A DNA stretch of 10,427 nucleotides from RUG11551 sp045586185. GTDB lineage: Bacteria; Planctomycetota; Planctomycetia; Pirellulales; Thermoguttaceae. Under the pieces are notes generated by a model that searched no databases, was not told where the DNA came from, and saw only the letters and a program-made list of their open reading frames with translations. The stretch is taken from assembly GCA_045586185.1 (NCBI GenBank), contig JAZMZV010000028.1, positions 1 to 10,427 on the forward strand. Direction: 5' to 3'. The translations under genes were made by a program, and so were the position numbers. Shown here one piece after another: positions 6,101 through 10,427 of the stretch (positions are counted from its first letter, which is position 1; the number at the start of each line of letters is the position of its first letter).

Positions 6101-8359
6101 GAAGTCTGGCTTGTAACGGGCGGAGCGCGCGGCGTTACAGCAGAACTGGCGTACTATCTGGCGAAGAACCGTAAAGTCAAGCTGTACATTCTCGGTTCTT
6201 CTCCGCTTCCCAAGGTTGATCCGACCTGGCGAATGCTCGACGCTGACGGACTCAAACAGCTTAAGCAGAGCGTTGTCCGCGCCGCATTGGCGGAAAAGAA
6301 AAAGCCGGCGTCTGAATGGTCGAAGGTGGAAAAGGCGTTGGAAATCGACAGAAATCTGCGGCGTCTGGACGCTGCGAAGGTTTCGTGGACTTACATGGCT
6401 TGCGATCTGAGTTCGTATGAAAACGCCGCATTGGCTGTCAAGCAGATTCTCCGTCAGGAAGGACGCATTGCCGGCGTTCTTCACGGGGCCGGGTTTGAAA
6501 GGTCCGCTACGTTCTATAAGAAAGAAGAACGCAACGTTCGCATGACGGCGGACGTCAAAGTCGGTTCGCTGTGGTCGATTCTGGAAACGCTCGAAGGTAA
6601 CCTGCCGGATTACATCGTCATGATGGGGTCGGCTGCCGGGCGCCTCGGTGGAAATGGCCAGACGGACTATGGCATGTCCAACTTCCTTTGCTCTAAAATT
6701 CTTAACCGGTTCGCCGCGCTGCATCCGCAATGCCGCGTTATAACCTTCCATTGGAATGCATGGGACGAAGTCGGAATGTCCGTCAGACCGGAATCGCTTA
6801 TTGCGTTCAAGTCGATTGGCATGGCGATGATGCCGGTTAAAGAAGGACAAGACCATTTCTACAACGAACTGGTTATCGACAAATACCAGCCGGAAATTTC
6901 GCCGCTGCCGTTCAAACTGTATCAGGACGCGTACCTCAACGAGACGATTGCTGAGAGCAAGGACAAATTGGAAGGCGGTAACGAAGCGAACGCAGTGAGC
7001 GAAGTTACGCTTTCTCAAACAGAAACGACTGCCACACCAGCTCCTGTTACAGATTACGTCTTTGGTTCTAACGCGGACGCCTACGAGCTTCGCCGCAAGC
7101 TGGGCGAATCGCAGCCGACGGCTCCCGTTTTGATGGTTTGCCGCGACGAACAACTGACGCGATTGATGAACAAGGCGCAAATTGATTATCGGCACAAGAC
7201 GATTGAAAAACCGGCTCTGGATTGGGTTAAAGCCTGCAAGAACGCCGGCGCGGCAAAGGTTGTCGTTCCGACGTGCACATCGGTTGACCCTATCACTCAG
7301 GAGTTTATCGAATCCGTCAAGGCGATTCTGCCAATTGAACAGATTCAAATTCCGTGGACGATCGAACCGGCTAAGTGCGCTGAGATGATTCTGACCGTTT
7401 TGCAAGGCGGCAAGATTGAGATGCCAGAGGAAAAGCCAGCGTCAACCTCTGATTCCAAGCCGTCAAAACCCGCTTTGTTAAGCAACATCTGCCTGTTGAC
7501 AGACGACGCAATTGAAGCGGAATGTACAGTCGACCCGGTCAGCGACGTCTTTTTGCTCCAGCATCAGCTCAAAGAGCGTCCTATTCTGCCGATTGTCATG
7601 GGTTTGGAACTGGTTGCTGAAACGGCGAAGGTTCTTACCGTTAAACAGGGGCTTGAACCGATGTCGGCAATTACGGAAGTCCGAATTGTTCGCGGCATGA
7701 ATTGTACTCAAGACGTTCCGTACAGACTGGTTTGCCGTCTGGAAAAGACAGAAACGCCCAACGTTTGGAACGCGTTGGTCAAAGGCGATTTCTATAACAA
7801 AGCCGGAAAGAAGATTAATGAGAATTGCCCGTATTATCGCTGCAAAGTAACGTTTGGTTCGAACAACGTCAAACATGAGCTTGTTCCCAAACTGCCGTCT
7901 TTGAGTAAGACTGTCGATGTCGTATATCCGGCTCTTGGCGAGCGCGAAATTTATCACGGACCGGCGCTTCAATGCTTGAAGACGTTTAAATATAACGACC
8001 TCAAGTATGCCCTTGGCGATATTATCCCGCAGGAAAGCAGCGCTTTGTTCGGTTCCAGATCGGGCGAGACTGCAACTGATCCTGCTATTATGGACGCCTG
8101 TTTGTATGTGTGTGGAGTTTTGAATTACCTTACTATTCCGGGAAAATCCATTCTCGTACCGGATCAGTTTGAGTCAATCGAATACGGCGGCGTCAAATCA
8201 ACGCCAGGCGAACATTGCGAGTGCTGGTGCCAGCTGGTTAAAGTCATTGAGCTGCCCGGCGGATACGAACAGAAAATCTTTAACTATACGTTATATAACG
8301 AACAGGGCGAAGTTATTGTTAACGTATTTAATTGTCAGGCAACAATTATCCGAGAATAA
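104..8359 (+). CDS. Multidomain polyketide/PUFA-type synthase, KS-CLF-AT-C45-KR-DH
   Basis: A 2751-residue cytosolic megasynthase predicted to extend an acyl chain by decarboxylative condensation of malonyl units, ketoreduction and dehydration. Domain order with rough residues: KS 7-475, KS-like/CLF 494-873, AT 920-1240, C45 acyltransferase/autoprotease 1287-1690, structural plus catalytic KR 1778-2255, unassigned 2316-2455, DH 2461-2750. No ACP (no DSL-type phosphopantetheine site), ER or thioesterase is visible, so a carrier protein must come from another gene. Linkers are Ala/Pro/Lys/Glu-rich. The start at 104 is the only in-frame ATG after an upstream stop, and the KS begins seven residues later; there is no Shine-Dalgarno sequence. 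The KS-AT-KR-DH core resembles PfaA/HglE synthases, and the fused KS-CLF recalls PfaC. The C45 domain between AT and KR, where PfaA and HglE carry ACPs, is atypical. The FabL-like and thioester-reductase genes downstream fit as partners. The product is unknown; the synthase assignment is secure. Confidence 0.95.
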   Translation: MNYPNESLAIIGAHCCVPGAFSPEELWNNLSQGKVTVTNISESRYPFNIFKSDQSGIWGRSNNNLCSVVDIAEFNSRYKPDFIKELLANGVSPENIPDETGTLLTSFTAYSAIKSAGYNPFNLPRVPFSVYTGMVRLSDGITNNIIRQATPLWLQILEQSSGLSKEVLDSISQDFENYLSKEDETLEPYFHKTDKKYSHLVTRKIQSLFKLNGQGFSFDDACSSSVAALYLAQLFFAHHPEGMALCGGFSLICRGSVNLFSQNKAGSDIGSMPFDERANGLIQGEGCAYLLVRPLSAALKAGDKILGVVRGVGVSCDGKGKGHWAPCVEGQNLAISRAWASANLNESESPDLIEAHATSTRLGDATELEAVDAFLKQNRITKPVPITSVKANIGHLLEAAGATSIIKVMKAFRNQIILPQTSFQEPTSKFDWNNSPLYVQQEVKSWAVSQDKKRLAMVNAYGVGGLNASVVLEGPEFAEATNKETEHAPAAPEAIAVVGIGCIAPGAFDSKEFRRIVKQGESVMTAVPEERGDLMLTKSEFEELSQRGVKAGFVNNYQYDWKRHNIPPKQIKFGHVLNYWYLGAVDQAIDDAGMPQNIKQSNAQPERWDRSKTAVVAGCRSCTDYWLFMNAGITLAEFEHSVRSSFTKSGMDLSKADDVIKKFHKDFTDKFHLDEDSTGGTTISTFGSKIAKSYDISGPIFSLDGGHSASLTALSAAYNLLQDARIDRAICVCGDRTQGPSLHAMLRSKDASVTPPAEGAVAFVLKRAEDALKNGDKIYAIIPRIEMESSDVQIQDNLDYASTMTIRSSSSKETSSIDESLTKTFGDFGPAKGMMALANVLLEIQEKNQVAAAAWQIQHKDSEGITITMDIENVASYREKGEKRSDMAPDVTKTAETSAEKRESSVSTPAPGLLRKSGARVAFLFAGQGAQYPNMMSGMTELPGAKEIIEELDDYLTTVGLPNFQTVLQTEGNMLGKDTFRTQLSLLIADTFIYSLYLSQGVRPDVVMGHSYGEYPAMAASGVWHFQAAALATEIRCQAIESALAEFTAKRTRTAMLSTNASEDQIVEGMATIPDAATTIFVSNRNAPTQTIIAGTYDSIKKMEAYLLSCQRLALILPVPAAFHSPLMTGVCKPFAEALKPLTFDLPNGLLLSSVTSSFESDPDVFRSNLIEQMTKPVDFITMIRKAYNVGCRHFVEIGPKKILTNLARQILSDCSDVTFYISDNSKGGDPEKFLEVCNQLRNIQDVQAPVKKLVVETRIEKDDSRIERRDAAPLQAAPQSTLPASSYSISICRQSGTPYEMGLQYGKQYAQELRAMVRRYVDIVGHATEKLLPPSPAMDKESLTTRFGEDGYEEMRGVADGAGIPLEALVRHNICLFPTMDTSEQRKISNTGKTIPASTIKMDSDSTIKMSFEPLGRVASGCVQFAGTTPNGTFIHGCNIDLPFKRIVPDSVQVQVQVRQPINRISHCFVGVTGMLGTIGGINSKGLCVTSCTMLDYPTQFQVKPESMEHSTLIERILSECSNIDQALKLIYKNGAIGGWTIGLTEGATGAIAQIEYCDKMVVHRDAMDFLAQANHSQLLVKERPERGVEVPEHSKIRETRLLQILTNDGSEKTLAVDALTAFAALRDVKLPNQSEKPLPGAFRTINMLHRVDNVCSWMFNHTAQTLMVASTPDIYVSEDDKALWNEIPIRDLLPDYDAQAESKPLSAATKVPVVEKPVEPKAVKTKSFTVSEIARFTPAQFYDKIKQATPDIEKSVTTRYIECLVEAPDLPEASALTGRTLIIGSEKNPVAMELVRQLKPVSSDVVVFDLCDNNGGKSEETIAAEIDALWKQSPIYNIFVVPSWDNESSYKFTKSDWTQMENTTILPLYLTLREIYRCANAQKEVGKLRLAAGVRLGGDGGFAGYSVRVEGGAIAGLVHNLHVENMATFGSNTCFKAVDFSLKSTSEFIAKSLIKELAHFESHFDVCYQSEKRYILTMFPEAVPASAVKAAPASDTEEVWLVTGGARGVTAELAYYLAKNRKVKLYILGSSPLPKVDPTWRMLDADGLKQLKQSVVRAALAEKKKPASEWSKVEKALEIDRNLRRLDAAKVSWTYMACDLSSYENAALAVKQILRQEGRIAGVLHGAGFERSATFYKKEERNVRMTADVKVGSLWSILETLEGNLPDYIVMMGSAAGRLGGNGQTDYGMSNFLCSKILNRFAALHPQCRVITFHWNAWDEVGMSVRPESLIAFKSIGMAMMPVKEGQDHFYNELVIDKYQPEISPLPFKLYQDAYLNETIAESKDKLEGGNEANAVSEVTLSQTETTATPAPVTDYVFGSNADAYELRRKLGESQPTAPVLMVCRDEQLTRLMNKAQIDYRHKTIEKPALDWVKACKNAGAAKVVVPTCTSVDPITQEFIESVKAILPIEQIQIPWTIEPAKCAEMILTVLQGGKIEMPEEKPASTSDSKPSKPALLSNICLLTDDAIEAECTVDPVSDVFLLQHQLKERPILPIVMGLELVAETAKVLTVKQGLEPMSAITEVRIVRGMNCTQDVPYRLVCRLEKTETPNVWNALVKGDFYNKAGKKINENCPYYRCKVTFGSNNVKHELVPKLPSLSKTVDVVYPALGEREIYHGPALQCLKTFKYNDLKYALGDIIPQESSALFGSRSGETATDPAIMDACLYVCGVLNYLTIPGKSILVPDQFESIEYGGVKSTPGEHCECWCQLVKVIELPGGYEQKIFNYTLYNEQGEVIVNVFNCQATIIRE
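122..1528 (+). other. Domain: active ketosynthase (KS1)
   Basis: Residues 7-475 of the synthase form a beta-ketoacyl synthase. The nucleophile is Cys222 in DACSSS, and the two histidines are His356 (EAHATST) and His395 (NIGHLLEAAG), so the Cys-His-His triad is complete and condensation should be possible. The domain opens with the usual IAIIG-like strand (LAIIGAHCCVPGAF). The Cys lies about 215 residues into the domain, later than in typical modular KS domains. This indicates an enlarged N-terminal part, as in PUFA-type ketosynthases. Confidence 0.93.
1583..2722 (+). other. Domain: degenerate ketosynthase / chain-length-factor-like (KS2)
   Basis: Residues 494-873 begin with a second KS start (AIAVVGIGCIAPGAF) and contain a clear KS active-site strand, SLDGGHSAS, in which the catalytic Cys is replaced by His707. 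The EAHGT and NIGH histidine motifs are not recognisable; the segment aligned to the latter reads GDFGPAKGMM. It therefore cannot condense by the normal mechanism. By analogy with the KS-CLF pair of PfaC and of type II PKS, it probably pairs with KS1 to shape the chain tunnel. That role is inferred. Confidence 0.85.
2861..3823 (+). other. Domain: acyltransferase (AT), probably malonyl-specific
   Basis: Residues 920-1240 carry the AT start VAFLFAGQGAQY, the nucleophile Ser1011 in GHSYGE, and the catalytic His1124 in AAFHSPLM, followed by a typical VEIGPKKIL segment. The AAFHS form of the specificity motif, as opposed to YASH, favours malonyl over methylmalonyl extender units; this is family knowledge applied to the sequence. 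No ACP follows it, unlike in PfaA-type synthases. Confidence 0.9.
3962..5173 (+). other. Domain: C45 (penicillin acyltransferase-like) Ntn hydrolase inside the synthase
   Basis: Residues 1287-1690 match the C45/acyl-CoA:6-aminopenicillanate acyltransferase pattern. There is an opening GTPYEMGLQYGKQYAQEL helix, the Gly1422-Cys1423 junction (ASGCVQFAGTTPNG) followed by HGCNIDLP, then GINSKGLCVTSCTM, and a closing FNHTAQTLMVASTPDIY strand region. In this family the Gly-Cys bond is cut autocatalytically and the freed Cys becomes the N-terminal nucleophile for amide hydrolysis or acyl transfer from thioesters. The Cys lies about 135 residues into the domain, against about 103 in the fungal enzyme, with a Ser/Lys/Met-rich insertion just before it. 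A role in chain transfer to an amine, or in chain release, is inferred. Confidence 0.82.
4297..4338 (+). repeat. 24-base-period coding duplication ahead of the C45 nucleophile
   Basis: Two near-identical units start at 4297 and 4321. They differ at two of the first 16 bases, and both differences are synonymous. They encode STIKMDSD followed by STIKMSFE (residues 1399-1406 and 1407-1414), ending about nine residues before the predicted self-cleavage Cys1423. The segment looks like an inserted flexible linker in the alpha part of the C45 domain. Confidence 0.7.
5435..6868 (+). other. Domain: ketoreductase (structural + catalytic KR)
   Basis: Residues 1778-1985 look like the non-catalytic Rossmann half of a KR, including the GGAIAGLVHNL stretch that PfaA-like proteins carry. 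The catalytic half follows. It has NADPH-binding TGGARGVT (2005-2012), Lys2152 in DVKVGSL, Ser2176 in MMGSAAGRLGG, Tyr2189 and Asn2193 (YGMSN, the PKS-type YxxxN), and ends near HWNAWDEVGM. All catalytic residues are present, so it should reduce 3-ketoacyl to 3-hydroxyacyl thioesters. Confidence 0.92.
7049..7468 (+). other. Unassigned segment between KR and DH
   Basis: Residues 2316-2455 match no domain I recognise. Alternating hydrophobic strands and helices (PVLMVCRDEQL, AAKVVVPTCTSVD, EFIESVKAIL) suggest a small alpha/beta fold and not a simple linker. It is not an ACP, because no GxDSL-like motif is present. It is flanked by Ser/Thr/Pro/Glu/Lys-rich low-complexity linkers at about 2290-2320 and 2440-2457. 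Confidence 0.4.
7484..8356 (+). other. Domain: C-terminal dehydratase (double hotdog DH)
   Basis: Residues 2461-2750 contain His2487 with eight residues to Pro2496 (HQLKERPILP, the HxxxxxxxxP motif), followed by VMGLELVAE as in PUFA-type PS-DH domains. There is a YHGPALQ motif at 2617-2623, and Asp2664 in DPAIMDACL. The catalytic His/Asp pair is therefore present. The Gly of HxxxG is Glu2491, and the usual Gln/His four residues after the Asp is Tyr2668, so activity is likely but altered specificity is possible. Confidence 0.85.
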
Positions 8360-8405
8360 TATTTGAATATTAAACCTTAACCACTAACCAATAGATTGCA
8401 ACAAA
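8357..8405 (+). other. Gap between synthase and enoyl reductase genes, with AT-only inverted repeat
   Basis: The spacing is 46 bases from the synthase stop to the next ATG. A perfect 6-base A/T-only inverted repeat (8357-8362 and 8367-8372) straddles the stop codon. It lacks GC pairs and a following T run, so it is not a convincing terminator. The bases before the ATG at 8406 (TTGCAACAAA) contain no Shine-Dalgarno sequence. Co-transcription of the two genes is the simplest reading. Confidence 0.4.
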
Positions 8406-9167
8406 ATGGGTAGATTAGACGGAAGAGTAGCGTTAGTAACCGGCGCGTCGCGAGGCATTGGGCGCGGAACGGCGCTCCGCCTTGCTGAAGAAGGCGCAGA
8501 CATTGTTATTAATTACGCATCCTCGCGATCCAATGCAGAGTCGATTGCGGAACAAATTGCCGACCTCGGGCGCAACGTGTACGTCGTCAAGGCGGACGTA
8601 AGCCAAAAGGACGACATCGATTCCATGATTGATTTCATTCGCCGTGAAATCGGTCAGCTGGACATCATCGTTTCCAACGCCGCGACAGGCGGTTTTCGTC
8701 CGCTGATGAAAGCCAGCCTCAACAATTTCCGGGCGGCGTTTGAAACCAACACGCTCCCGATGATTCTGCTGGTTCAGGCGGCGCGCGATTTGCTGGAGAA
8801 CTCGCAATGGCGCGGGAAAGTCGTTGGCATTTCCAGCCATGGGGCGCACAAAGCTCTGGAACAGTACGGTTTGATCGGGGCGTCCAAGGCTGCGTTGGAG
8901 GCGATAGTTCGTCACCTGGCGCGCGAATTGGGCGAAAAGATCAACTTTAACATCGTCAAGGCGGGATTGGTCGATACGGACTCCGGACGCCGCTTGCCGC
9001 ATTCCGACTTGATGTTCCAGGAAGCGCCAAAGCACGCCTGCGTCGGGAATCGTCTTGTTACGCCGCGCGACGTCGCAAACGCGATTGTATTCCTCACATC
9101 GGAGGAAAGCGACATGGTTCAAGGATCCGTCCTGCTGGTTGACGGCGGCGCGGATATCAGAGCGTAA
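8406..9167 (+). CDS. fabL: FabL-like enoyl-ACP reductase (SDR family)
   Basis: A 253-residue classical-size cytosolic SDR, predicted to reduce trans-2-enoyl thioesters with NAD(P)H. Visible features are TGASRGIG at 12-19 (cofactor binding), Asp64 in KADVS, NAATG at 91-95, Ser143/Ser144, and Tyr154 with Lys161 in QYGLIGASK. The Tyr-to-Lys spacing is Y-x6-K, characteristic of enoyl-ACP reductases (FabI/FabL). A FabG-type ketoreductase would have Y-x3-K, and no Tyr sits four residues before this Lys. Segments such as NAATGGFRPLM and GASKAALEAIVRHLAREL, and the C-terminal DMVQG...VDGG, closely resemble Bacillus subtilis FabL (recalled, not searched). The gene lies 46 bases after a synthase that has KR and DH but no ER, so a trans-acting ER role fits. 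Naming after fabL reflects family, not proven orthology; a broader SDR role remains possible. Confidence 0.85.
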   Translation: MGRLDGRVALVTGASRGIGRGTALRLAEEGADIVINYASSRSNAESIAEQIADLGRNVYVVKADVSQKDDIDSMIDFIRREIGQLDIIVSNAATGGFRPLMKASLNNFRAAFETNTLPMILLVQAARDLLENSQWRGKVVGISSHGAHKALEQYGLIGASKAALEAIVRHLARELGEKINFNIVKAGLVDTDSGRRLPHSDLMFQEAPKHACVGNRLVTPRDVANAIVFLTSEESDMVQGSVLLVDGGADIRA

Positions 9168-9184
9168 AAGAAAGATTGAATAAT

Positions 9185-9215
9185 ACAGTTTTGTTCAGAA
9201 CGCAGCAAAAACTGT
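9185..9215. repeat. 8-base inverted repeat in the intergenic gap
   Basis: ACAGTTTT (9185-9192) and AAAACTGT (9208-9215) are perfect inverted copies around a 15-base loop that itself holds the palindrome GTTCAGAAC (9193-9201). The stem is AT-rich and is not followed by a T run, so an intrinsic terminator is unlikely. A weak attenuator, mRNA-processing hairpin or protein-binding site is possible, and no function can be assigned. Confidence 0.4.
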
Positions 9216-9250
9216 AACTCGCAACACGTAACTCGCAACTCGCAACTAAT
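9216..9250 (+). repeat. Heptamer tandem repeat (AACTCGC) directly before the reductase start
   Basis: Five consecutive 7-base units fill 9216-9250: AACTCGC, AACACGT, AACTCGC, AACTCGC, AACTAAT. Three are identical and the second and fifth are variants. The array ends two bases before the ATG at 9253, so it occupies the ribosome-binding region. Short heptanucleotide arrays of this type occur in intergenic regions of some Cyanobacteria and, as I recall, planctomycetes. Their role is unknown. Confidence 0.75.
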
Positions 9251-9252
9251 AT

Positions 9253-10427
9253 ATGAAGTACATTGCATTGACAGGGGCGACTGGGCTTTTGGGATCGTAT
9301 TTGCTTAAAGACCTGCTTCGCCGCGACATTCCCGTTTTGGCTTTGATTCGTTCCAGCCGCCGCGAAAGCGCCAAGCAGCGCATCGAGGGGATTCTGCGGC
9401 GATTCGAGACGCAGCTGGGGCGCGCGCTCCCGCGTCCGGTGATTATGGAATCCGACTTGCACAAGCCGGAACTGGGGCTCAACAGAGCGCAGATTCACTG
9501 GGTTTCCCAGCACGTAGAATCCATTCTGCATAACGCCGCCAGCCTGACTTTTGTGGCAGACGACAGCGGGGAGCCGTACGCCTCCAACGTCAAGGGAATG
9601 CAGCACGTCTTGCAGCTGTGCCAAAGCGCCAACATTCGCAAGTTTCATCACGTTTCGACGTGTTACGTCTGCGGATTGCGGCAGGGCGTTGTTTTGGAAT
9701 CTGAACTGGACGAAGGACAGGAATTCGGCAACGACTACGAAAAGAGCAAGGTCGAAGCGGAGAAGATGGTTCGATCCTGCCGGTTTATCGATTCCCTGAC
9801 AGTGTTCCGTCCGGCGATTATCGTCGGCGACCGTCACACGGGTTACACGCCAACGTTCCACGGCTTTTACGCCCCGATTAAAATCGTTCTTCCGTTTGCC
9901 GACCCGATAAAGACGACAGACAACGATTTCGCTCGATACAGCGAAGTATTGGGGATGAAGCTGTCAGACCGAAAGAACTTTGTCCCGGTTGACTGGATTT
10001 CTCAGGTTATGACTCACGTCATTTCCCGTCCGGAACTTCACGACAAAACTTATCATCTTTCCGCCGCCAACCGCGTCAAGATTGAAGATATGGGCAAGGT
10101 TATTGTCGAGGGAATCAAAAAATACGTCAAACGCGACTCCGCTCATCCGGGCATGACCGCCGATTTCGACCAGATTTTGACAACGTTCACGGGTCAGATG
10201 GGCGTTTATAAGTCGTACTGGAAAGACGACCCGGAATTTGACATGACCAACACGATTCAGGCGGCTCCGCATCTGCCGCCGCCGATGATGACGCACGACA
10301 CGCTTCTGACGCTGGTTCGCTACGCCATGCAAAGCAACTGCGGGTGGCCGCTGCCCAAGCCGACGGTTCTGGAAAACGACGTTCAGGCCGTGTTCGACGC
10401 CTACGACAAAAACGATTTCCAGACTGC
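9253..10427 (+). CDS. Thioester reductase-like extended SDR, 3' end outside window
   Basis: The open frame runs 391 codons plus two bases to the window edge without a stop. It matches the NAD(P)-binding thioester/fatty acyl reductase family (male-sterility/HetM type): TGATGLLGSYLLKDLL (GxxGxxG at 8-14), VLALIRSSRRESAKQRI, SDLHKPELGL, ESILHNAASLTF, NVKGMQHVLQL, HHVSTCYVCG (Ser135/Thr136), and the catalytic Tyr162-x3-Lys166 (YEKSK). Such enzymes release or convert acyl thioesters to aldehydes or alcohols. The reductase core ends near residue 300-340. A further segment (GWPLPKPTVLENDVQAVFDAYD) continues past the edge, so a second domain may follow. No N-terminal ACP is present, unlike HetM. It lies 85 bases after the enoyl reductase gene with no Shine-Dalgarno sequence. 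A nucleotide-sugar or sterol-type SDR is the main alternative. Confidence 0.85.
   Translation, partial: MKYIALTGATGLLGSYLLKDLLRRDIPVLALIRSSRRESAKQRIEGILRRFETQLGRALPRPVIMESDLHKPELGLNRAQIHWVSQHVESILHNAASLTFVADDSGEPYASNVKGMQHVLQLCQSANIRKFHHVSTCYVCGLRQGVVLESELDEGQEFGNDYEKSKVEAEKMVRSCRFIDSLTVFRPAIIVGDRHTGYTPTFHGFYAPIKIVLPFADPIKTTDNDFARYSEVLGMKLSDRKNFVPVDWISQVMTHVISRPELHDKTYHLSAANRVKIEDMGKVIVEGIKKYVKRDSAHPGMTADFDQILTTFTGQMGVYKSYWKDDPEFDMTNTIQAAPHLPPPMMTHDTLLTLVRYAMQSNCGWPLPKPTVLENDVQAVFDAYDKNDFQT

Noticed and set aside
6089..7405. Long open frame on the - strand (438 codons) opposite the KR region
   Set aside because: Its translation is rich in Arg, Asn, Gln and Phe with no recognisable domain, and it lies entirely opposite a well-supported KR. 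It is a by-product of codon bias on the + strand.
8357..8372. AT-only inverted repeat after the synthase stop as a terminator
   Set aside because: A six-base stem with no GC pairs and no T run would be too unstable to terminate transcription.
8433..9122. - strand open frame opposite the FabL-like gene
   Set aside because: It overlaps a clear SDR end to end, shows no family motif, and has an Arg/Asn-heavy composition typical of antisense shadows.
8406..9167. Annotation as a FabG or HetN-type 3-ketoacyl reductase
   Set aside because: The residue four before the active-site Lys161 is Ile, not Tyr. The only suitably placed Tyr (154) gives the Y-x6-K enoyl reductase spacing, and the rest of the protein resembles FabL.
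9157..9861. - strand open frame spanning the heptamer repeat and the reductase 5' part
   Set aside because: It runs through the intergenic repeat and opposite the GxxGxxG and YxxxK region of a convincing reductase; no motif or plausible upstream signal supports it.

Overview
The window carries three consecutive genes on the + strand, with short gaps (46 and 85 bases) and no visible terminator between them: a very large multidomain polyketide/polyunsaturated-fatty-acid-type synthase (104-8359, 2751 residues), a FabL-like short-chain dehydrogenase/reductase (8406-9167), and a thioester-reductase-type extended SDR that runs off the right edge (9253-10427). They read as one lipid or polyketide biosynthesis operon.

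The synthase has the order KS (complete Cys-His-His triad), KS-like/chain-length-factor domain (nucleophile Cys replaced by His), malonyl-type AT, an embedded penicillin acyltransferase-like C45 Ntn-hydrolase domain, structural plus catalytic KR, an unassigned alpha/beta-looking segment, and a C-terminal double-hotdog DH. I find no acyl carrier protein, enoyl reductase or thioesterase domain in it. The FabL-like protein has the Tyr-x6-Lys spacing of enoyl-ACP reductases, so it could supply the missing enoyl reduction in trans. The third gene could release the chain by reducing its thioester to an aldehyde or alcohol. Together KS/CLF, KR, DH and the trans ER form a full fatty-acyl elongation cycle. 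The overall logic resembles cyanobacterial heterocyst-glycolipid (HglE/HetM) and Pfa-type secondary lipid clusters. The embedded C45 domain, sitting where those synthases normally carry ACPs, is the most unusual element.

Organism: none of the three starts has a Shine-Dalgarno sequence. All are preceded by A/T-rich bases. One intergenic gap carries an AACTCGC heptamer tandem repeat, and base composition is moderate, roughly balanced GC. This pattern, with a giant PKS/PUFA-like synthase, suggests a bacterium of the Planctomycetota or a related PVC lineage. That is an inference, and other phyla such as Cyanobacteria are not excluded.

Non-coding DNA is limited to the AT-rich leader (1-103) and the two gaps; no RNA gene, mobile element or CRISPR array is visible.
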